DNA of 18,567 nt, from positions 1 to 18,567 of the forward strand of contig JAAYTV010000066.1 of assembly GCA_012523655.1 (NCBI GenBank). The letters run 5' to 3'. The DNA is from a bacterium. Its GTDB lineage: Bacteria; Zhuqueibacterota; Zhuqueibacteria; Residuimicrobiales; Residuimicrobiaceae. Below, in pieces: positions 13,730-18,567 of this stretch. The translations under genes and the position numbers were made by a program. Numbering within the stretch: the stretch's first letter is position 1; every line of letters begins with the position of its first letter. A model generated the notes under the pieces. That model saw nothing but the letters and a program-made list of their open reading frames with translations. It searched no databases and was not told where the DNA came from.

Positions 13730-15940
13730 TTAAAAGGCGGCGTTCCACCCGGCCCGCCATTCCCGGCCCGGCAGAGGCGCATTTTCTAACACTTGGTAGT
13801 GTATATCAGTGATGTTCAGGCAGGAGAGCATGAAGGTTTGCGGCCGTCCGATCAGACGGAAGGCGTATTGCAGAGTGATCTCGTGCAGAGAAAAGCCGGG
13901 CAAACGCACGGTATTAGCTTCGGTGACAAAGCGTTCACCGCTGCGCCGGAAACCATAATTCACCTGCAGATCGCGCCATGCCCATTGTAGGCCTGCTTTA
14001 AGGCTGTGTTCCGGTCGGTACGGCAATTGTTTGTGCCGCGCCGTTCGCTCCTCGCTGAGGTTTTCGCTGCGCAAATGGCTGTAGGAAACCTGCGTCTCCA
14101 AACGCCGGCGGTTGAGATGCCAGCGCCATTCGATCTCTTCGCCGGAAAGGCGGGCGTCGGTGTTGACCGGCGAAAAAGTGGCGAAAGAACCCAGACGCCA
14201 GATGATCAGGTCCCGCAGCTGATGGTGAAATTGATTGAAACGGAACAAGCTGTTGCGCCACAGACCTTCAATGGCCCATTCGAAATTTTCGCTCCGCTCC
14301 GGACGCAACCCAGCATTGCCGCGCACCCGGTATTGCTGGTAGAACAGATCGGCAAAAGTGGGCAGGCGGAAACCATGGCCCCAGTCCGCCTGCAGCCGCC
14401 AATCCAGCAGCAGTTGTTTACGCAAACTCACGCCCAGTGACGGGCTGAAAGCCTGATCCAGACGCTGGTCCTGGTTGTGTGCGGTCTCTGCCGCATCATA
14501 ACGCAGGCCTGCCTGCGTTTCCAGACGTGCATTCCAGCCAAGTCCGGTCTCGTAGCCATGACGTACATAGACCCCGGTGTTGTGGACATCGGCGAGGCCC
14601 ACCGGCGTCAGGGACGGGTACAGGCGATCGCGATCGGAAAAGCGGGTCGCTCCTGCTTCAACTCCCAGCTCGATCTGATGGTTTGGACTGATCTGGTGCA
14701 CAAGATCGCTCTGCAGCCGGCCTGCGGTCACTTTATTTTCGTTCCAGTAGCGCGGCGTTGACCGGTAGCGCACCGGCACATTCTCATAGATATTTTTAAA
14801 AGAAGTCAAGTCCTCATTGAAAGAGGCGCGCACGTTTAACGTACGCCGGCGCTGTTTTTTTTCAAACGAGAGCACAGCCAGGCTGCGACGGGTGGCGCTG
14901 CGCGCAAAGGGCGTCCAGTTGTAGACAGCGCCGGGCAACCCGCGATGGCCGAACAGATGCTGAGCGGAAAAAGACCAGCGGGATCCGTTTTTCTCCCGGT
15001 TCCAGCGGCCGAACAGCTGCCGCTGCAGCACATCCGCGTTTAAGCGCGCCTCGGAGATGCGCCGGCCGGCGAGATCGTACTCATAGCGGTAATCGTTGCG
15101 GCTGCGATGCTGTTCGATGGTCAGCAGGATATCGCCATAGCCGCTTTTGCGCACCAGTGTGGCTGCCGCATCAGCCGCGGCAAAGGAGGCTGTGCGCAGC
15201 TCTGCAGACAGCTGATTCTCCCGCGCTTGCCGAGTGATGATCTGCACCACTCCGGCCAGGGCATTGGCGCCGAACCGGCTGGACTGCGGGCCTTTGTATA
15301 CCTTGATCTGTTCGATGGCGGCGAGCGGTAAAGAAGAAAGATCGATGGCGCCGGACAGTCCATTCTGCAGGCGAACGCCGTCCACCAGCACCAGCACCTG
15401 CCCGGCCTGACTGCCGCGAATGGAGATCGACTTGGAAGCGCCGTTTTCCTGAATCTCCACTCCGCAGGTGGCAGTCAGCAGCTCAGCCACGTCTCCGGCC
15501 TGGCTATGACGAATCCTTTCCTGGTCGATGACGATATCTGCGCCCTGGGACGGTTTATCGACGCCGGCGCTGATCTCCATTCCGGGCAGTTCGATGAGCA
15601 CCGGTTGCAGTTCGATCACCAGCTGCTGAGGCTGATCATGGCTGACCAGAACGTTGCGCAGCTGCTGTGATCGATAGCCCAACAAACTCGCCTCGACCAC
15701 ATACTCGCCTGCCAGCAGGTTATGTAAAACGAACCGTCCGTTGCGGTCGGTCACCGCACCCACGGCGGTGCCCGGCACCGTCACGTTGACGCCGAACAGG
15801 GCGTGGCGATCGGATCCGTCCAGGACCTTGCCTTCGATCTTGACGTCAGATTGCGCCGGCGAATCCTGACGGCCGACCACGGCCAGCAGCAGAAACGTCA
15901 GCAGAAATCGAAGAAAAAGTTTTTTACCGAAGCGATTCAT
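13730..15940 (-). CDS. btuB: BtuB-type TonB-dependent receptor, probable vitamin B12 transporter
   Basis: Outer-membrane TonB-dependent receptor of 736 residues. Signal peptide about 1-30; a carboxypeptidase-regulatory-like domain at about 33-112 (KIEGKVLDGSDRHALFGVNV, then TDRNGRFVLHNLLAGEY), typical of FCB receptors. The plug is at about 125-238 (DVAELLTATCGVEIQENG, SISIRGSQAGQVLVLVDGVR, IEQIKVYKGPQSSRFGANAL, AGVVQIITR). The 22-strand barrel fills the rest and ends NITDIHYQVLENAPLPGREW before a final Phe, much like BtuB. The cobalamin riboswitch upstream is the main reason for assigning B12. The ATG at 15940 is the first possible start, since a TGA stands two codons upstream, yet no clear Shine-Dalgarno precedes it. 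The propeller gene follows after 100 bases in the same operon. Confidence 0.9.
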   Translation of the reverse strand: MNRFGKKLFLRFLLTFLLLAVVGRQDSPAQSDVKIEGKVLDGSDRHALFGVNVTVPGTAVGAVTDRNGRFVLHNLLAGEYVVEASLLGYRSQQLRNVLVSHDQPQQLVIELQPVLIELPGMEISAGVDKPSQGADIVIDQERIRHSQAGDVAELLTATCGVEIQENGASKSISIRGSQAGQVLVLVDGVRLQNGLSGAIDLSSLPLAAIEQIKVYKGPQSSRFGANALAGVVQIITRQARENQLSAELRTASFAAADAAATLVRKSGYGDILLTIEQHRSRNDYRYEYDLAGRRISEARLNADVLQRQLFGRWNREKNGSRWSFSAQHLFGHRGLPGAVYNWTPFARSATRRSLAVLSFEKKQRRRTLNVRASFNEDLTSFKNIYENVPVRYRSTPRYWNENKVTAGRLQSDLVHQISPNHQIELGVEAGATRFSDRDRLYPSLTPVGLADVHNTGVYVRHGYETGLGWNARLETQAGLRYDAAETAHNQDQRLDQAFSPSLGVSLRKQLLLDWRLQADWGHGFRLPTFADLFYQQYRVRGNAGLRPERSENFEWAIEGLWRNSLFRFNQFHHQLRDLIIWRLGSFATFSPVNTDARLSGEEIEWRWHLNRRRLETQVSYSHLRSENLSEERTARHKQLPYRPEHSLKAGLQWAWRDLQVNYGFRRSGERFVTEANTVRLPGFSLHEITLQYAFRLIGRPQTFMLSCLNITDIHYQVLENAPLPGREWRAGWNAAF

Positions 15941-16005
15941 ACATCAGACTTGTCATCGATGAGGAGACAGGGAGAAAGGCAGGAATGAGCGTTTGCAGGA
16001 GGTCC

Positions 16006-16036
16006 AAAAAAAAGCCCCTGTCTTGCAACAGGGGGC
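16006..16036 (-). terminator. Intrinsic terminator, riboswitch expression platform
   Basis: On the minus strand CCCCTGT (plus 16028-16034) pairs with ACAGGGG (plus 16015-16021) across a 6-base loop, and a run of eight T follows (plus 16006-16013). It lies about 40 bases after the riboswitch aptamer and 65 bases before the btuB start, so it should stop transcription of btuB when B12 is bound. Control by termination rather than by hiding the ribosome site is inferred from this layout. Confidence 0.85.
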
Positions 16037-16077
16037 GTCGTTATCTCGAATACCAGCACCTCACCCGCGAAGGCTAA

Positions 16078-16236
16078 TCCAAACACTCTCTGGCAGGTCT
16101 CCTGGCTTTGAACATCAATCCTACCGGTCGCGCCTTCCCGGTTTCCCAGTGGCGTTTGCGATGCGACTTTCGTAGTTCATTACAGTAGCGGGGCTGCGAC
16201 GGATTTGCACCGTCTTCCCTTTTCATCCATTTGGAA
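16078..16236 (-). promoter_or_regulatory. Cobalamin (vitamin B12) riboswitch
   Basis: On the minus strand all conserved blocks appear in order: GGTGCAAATCC then GTCGCAGCCCCGCTACTGTAA (plus about 16180-16211), GCCACTGGGAAACCGGGAAG (plus 16134-16153), and the B12 box AGCCAGGAGACCTGCC (plus 16092-16107). A likely closing stem P1 pairs TCCAAA (plus 16230-16235) with TTTGGA (plus 16078-16083). Cobalamin riboswitches bind adenosyl- or other cobalamins and normally repress uptake or synthesis genes. Its 3' end leads into the intrinsic terminator ahead of btuB. Confidence 0.96.
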
Positions 16237-16264
16237 CCAAAGCATGCATTTCAAAGAGCACTGC

Positions 16265-16293
16265 AATATAAAAAGAAATTAGGCGAAAAGCAA
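16265..16293 (-). promoter_or_regulatory. Candidate promoter of the riboswitch-btuB transcript
   Basis: On the minus strand TTGCTT (plus 16288-16293) and TATATT (plus 16265-16270) are separated by exactly 17 bases. Transcription would start near 16258, some 20 bases before the riboswitch P1 stem, which is the expected position. It begins only 15 bases after the stop of the upstream receptor-like gene. Confidence 0.55.
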
Positions 16294-16308
16294 CAGCTAT
16301 TATGCCGG

Positions 16309-18090
16309 CTAATCAAAAAAATCCCAGACAAATCCCCAGCGCAGCTGCTGTTTCGGCATCGAATAACCGGGAAGCAGTTGATAGTCGATACCGGCAAAAT
16401 TTTGCAGCAACAAGAACAGGCGCGCACTTTTAATTTTAACGCCCAGATGGGCGAACGGGACGACGACCGGCGACAGCGCGGGCGACGGCAGGCGCGTGCC
16501 GGGCATCAAGCTGTTCTCGCCTCGTTCTCCCCAAGCGTTGAATCCGACGCGCAACCGCACATCCAGATCGCCGGAGAAAAAAACATTTGCGTATTGCACG
16601 CAGCCCCAGACCTGCTGCGCCGGTTGCGGCAGCGGGTCCTCTTCGTTCTCGCGGGTTTGCCGTAGATTGGCATAAAAAGAAAAACAGCGGTTCAGTTTCT
16701 GTTCCACGCCGATGTCCATCGCCCAACGGCTCGCGTCCTGCGCAAAAGCCGCTGTTTGGGATGGAAGGCTGGAGAGCGTCATTCGATCGCTGCTGTAAGA
16801 AACACTGAGGAAATAGCGGACGGCGTCGCTGTTTTTTTCCAGCGCCCATCCCCATTGATCGCTGCGTTCCTGTTGAAAAGCCCGGTCGCCGGCGACATAG
16901 CTCTCTACGCCATAGCCGTCACTCAGTCCCGCAGACGCGATATGGCTGCCATACCACAGCCGCGAATTCCATCTGCGCGCCAGGGTCCTGGCCGCTTGGA
17001 ACTGGGGCAATACGGCGATCTTTTGATCTCCGCGACGCTGCGCCTGAATGCCGGCCAGCCAGAACCAAGGTGCATCGGCCGAAGATCCTATTTGCGTCCA
17101 GGCCTCCAGATCACCGCGCTGACTATCACTGCGACCGGTGATCTCCATCCGGCTGTGCTGCCACAGCCCGCCGCTGTTCCATTGCACCGGCCCGAGGCGC
17201 CGGCCGTATTGCATCAACAACCGCGACCGGCCGGCGTTCTGAATCTGCTGAGCTGCCGGGGAAGGTCGATAATAAAACTCGCGATAGAGATCGGTGTACT
17301 GCCAAAAAACAGAGACGCGATGAGCCTGCAGGCTGAGGCCATGGTCATAGCGATCAAGTTTTTCATGCAAAAAAGGAACTTGGGGCGTAGTCGCGGACCA
17401 CGGCACATCGCGGTCCATTTTGTTGAGCAGCAACAGATAGCGCAGCCGCCATTGCGGACCGAACCGCCGTTCGACGTTCAGATTGACTTTTTGCGCGCGA
17501 TACTTTTCATCGGCCGCCGTGCCGCCGTAATTTTTCAACACGGCACCGGCCGTGAGCGCGCTGTGCACCGTCGGTTTCAGTCCCAGACGGACGTCCACAT
17601 CATCATAGCCATTGCCGCCGGTGCGATAGGCGGTTGCGGAACGTAGACCGCTGCCGGCAAGATCGCGGCCGGTCACATACAATGAATGAGCGGGTGAAAT
17701 CAGCCCCGCGGTCTCACCGCCGGGCCTGGTCCAGGCGTCAATCCGTTCGATTCCTTCCACCGGAACCAAATTCCAATCAACCACCCCGCTGACCGGGTCA
17801 TTCAACAGCAGGCCGTCCCAGGTCGCATCCAGATGGCGAAAGGAGCCGGCGAACAGGGCGGCGGCTGCAAGCTGGCCCACACTGCCGCGATCAAAGACGA
17901 AAACGCCAGGGACTTGAGCCAGCAGATCCGCCGCACTGCCATAGCCGGAGCGCTGAATGCATGTCGAATCGATCATCCGTATGATCGGCCAGGCCGACGT
18001 ATCGCTTTTCGCTCCAGGACCAGCCGGCGCCGAACTTGCACACGCTGCAGAAGCCAGCAGGCAGACGATCAGAATCTTGGTGCGTTTCAT
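16309..18090 (-). CDS. TonB-receptor-like outer-membrane protein with short plug
   Basis: A 593-residue exported protein. Signal peptide about 1-18 (MKRTKILIVCLLASAACA). Residues about 45-145 resemble a reduced TonB plug: ADLLAQVPGVFVFDRGSVGQ (54-73), ATWDGLLLNDPVSG (89-102) and VPVEGIERIDAW (109-120). The rest is a beta-barrel, about 450 residues, rich in alternating aromatic strands and ending LRWGFVWDFFD. It lacks the carboxypeptidase-like domain of the BtuB-type receptor downstream. Its ATG overlaps the stop of the ECF S-component gene (ATGA) with no good ribosome site, so translation is probably coupled. That pairing and the riboswitch next door suggest a role in uptake of B12, another corrinoid or a related substrate. 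The substrate is not visible from the protein. Confidence 0.78.
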   Translation of the reverse strand: MKRTKILIVCLLASAACASSAPAGPGAKSDTSAWPIIRMIDSTCIQRSGYGSAADLLAQVPGVFVFDRGSVGQLAAAALFAGSFRHLDATWDGLLLNDPVSGVVDWNLVPVEGIERIDAWTRPGGETAGLISPAHSLYVTGRDLAGSGLRSATAYRTGGNGYDDVDVRLGLKPTVHSALTAGAVLKNYGGTAADEKYRAQKVNLNVERRFGPQWRLRYLLLLNKMDRDVPWSATTPQVPFLHEKLDRYDHGLSLQAHRVSVFWQYTDLYREFYYRPSPAAQQIQNAGRSRLLMQYGRRLGPVQWNSGGLWQHSRMEITGRSDSQRGDLEAWTQIGSSADAPWFWLAGIQAQRRGDQKIAVLPQFQAARTLARRWNSRLWYGSHIASAGLSDGYGVESYVAGDRAFQQERSDQWGWALEKNSDAVRYFLSVSYSSDRMTLSSLPSQTAAFAQDASRWAMDIGVEQKLNRCFSFYANLRQTRENEEDPLPQPAQQVWGCVQYANVFFSGDLDVRLRVGFNAWGERGENSLMPGTRLPSPALSPVVVPFAHLGVKIKSARLFLLLQNFAGIDYQLLPGYSMPKQQLRWGFVWDFFD

Positions 18091-18567
18091 AACAATCGTT
18101 TCAGTCTTTTGAGCAACACAGGAACCAAGACGGCAAAACTAACGCTATTGACCAGCAGATGAACCAGATAAAAGGCCATACCGGAAAAAAAAGTCATGGC
18201 GATTTTCCGGCTGTCGCCGCCGGCGATGAACACCGCGAAACTGAGGGTGGTCAGCGTGTCGAATAACAGGGTGCAAAGAAAGCCCATCAGGCCGAACCAG
18301 GCCATGCGCACCGCTGTCGGCAGGTCCAGCCAATGGGTGTGCCCCACCATGCCGCCGGCCCAACCGACCACCGCCATGGAGAGGAGCTGGGCGACGAGCA
18401 AGGGCAGCGAGGGCGCACCGAACGGATTGAACATGGAAAACAAAAATTCAGCGGTCAGGCCGATGAGCAGGCCGTAGGACGGGCCCATCAAAAAACCGGA
18501 AATAAAAATGGAAGCGGTGATGAATTCAAAATTGGGCAAAAGCAGGAACAGATAGCCGATCGCGATC
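18087..18567 (-). CDS. ECF transporter S component, partial (N-terminus outside window)
   Basis: The reading frame is open to the window edge, so the gene starts upstream of what is shown; the TTG at 18539 is an internal Leu codon. About 159 residues are visible, with hydrophobic helices IAIGYLFLLL, FITASIFISGFLMGP, YGLLIGLTAEFLFSMFNPFG, LPLLVAQLLSMAVVGWAGGM, a helix around WFGLMGFLCTLLFDTLTTLS, and a last helix before LLKRLKRLL. This fits the substrate-binding S subunit of energy-coupling-factor importers, small six-helix proteins that bind vitamins or metals and share an EcfA/EcfT module. No EcfA or EcfT gene is in the window. B12 is a plausible substrate from context (CbrT is a known B12 S component), but the sequence alone does not decide it. 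Confidence 0.75.
   Translation of the reverse strand, partial: IAIGYLFLLLPNFEFITASIFISGFLMGPSYGLLIGLTAEFLFSMFNPFGAPSLPLLVAQLLSMAVVGWAGGMVGHTHWLDLPTAVRMAWFGLMGFLCTLLFDTLTTLSFAVFIAGGDSRKIAMTFFSGMAFYLVHLLVNSVSFAVLVPVLLKRLKRLL

Noticed and set aside
16756..17646. Open frame of 296 codons on the plus strand opposite the receptor-like gene
   Set aside because: Shadow frame with no domain; the minus strand encodes a coherent signal peptide, plug and barrel.
16309..18090. Cys17 of the receptor-like protein as a lipoprotein site
   Set aside because: The sequence before it (SAA) lacks the Leu/Val/Ile usual at position -3, and the protein is a barrel, so ordinary signal peptidase I cleavage is more likely.

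Overview
ORGANISM. GC-rich bacterial DNA with Shine-Dalgarno-led genes. It encodes outer-membrane beta-barrels (so two membranes), a TonB receptor carrying an N-terminal carboxypeptidase-regulatory-like domain, and a surface protein ending in the NYPNPFN-type C-terminal (FlgD-like / type IX sorting) domain. Together these point to the FCB superphylum, most likely an uncultivated lineage near KSB1/Zhuqueibacterota or Calditrichota rather than a typical Bacteroidetes. This placement is inference from protein style; no marker tree was possible. LAYOUT, 1-10115, all minus strand, read right to left: purL (two PurS-like domains fused to the synthetase) - purQ - a UVR-motif protein - a DJ-1/PfpI domain fused to a rubrerythrin-like ferritin domain - an outer-membrane barrel of unknown function - a ComF-family phosphoribosyltransferase - a promoter - gap - tpiA - secG - the 5' part of tRNA-Leu(GAG), cut by the window edge. 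The gap-tpiA-secG-tRNA-Leu end is a housekeeping block, but pgk is not in it. LAYOUT, 10116-11742: a lone plus-strand gene for a secreted NlpC/P60 peptidase with a peptidoglycan-binding-like domain, then about 360 bases of non-coding DNA packed with inverted repeats that look like dispersed palindromic elements. LAYOUT, 11743-18567, minus strand: a probable vitamin B12 acquisition region. Reading right to left: an ECF transporter S component (N-terminus outside the window) overlaps by ATGA a small TonB-receptor-like barrel protein. Next come a promoter, a clear cobalamin riboswitch and an intrinsic terminator serving as its expression platform, then a BtuB-type TonB receptor, and finally a secreted three-domain protein (beta-propeller, jelly-roll-like surface domain, C-terminal sorting domain). 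HOW IT WORKS TOGETHER. The riboswitch shows that the btuB-propeller unit is repressed by B12. By analogy with the Bacteroides BtuG propeller, which captures corrinoids at the BtuB surface, the propeller protein is a candidate surface B12-capture partner anchored by a different sorting system. The adjacent ECF S component could supply the inner-membrane step in place of BtuCDF, none of which is in the window. The riboswitch and the BtuB-type receptor are well supported; assigning B12 to the propeller, the small barrel and the S component is inference from context.
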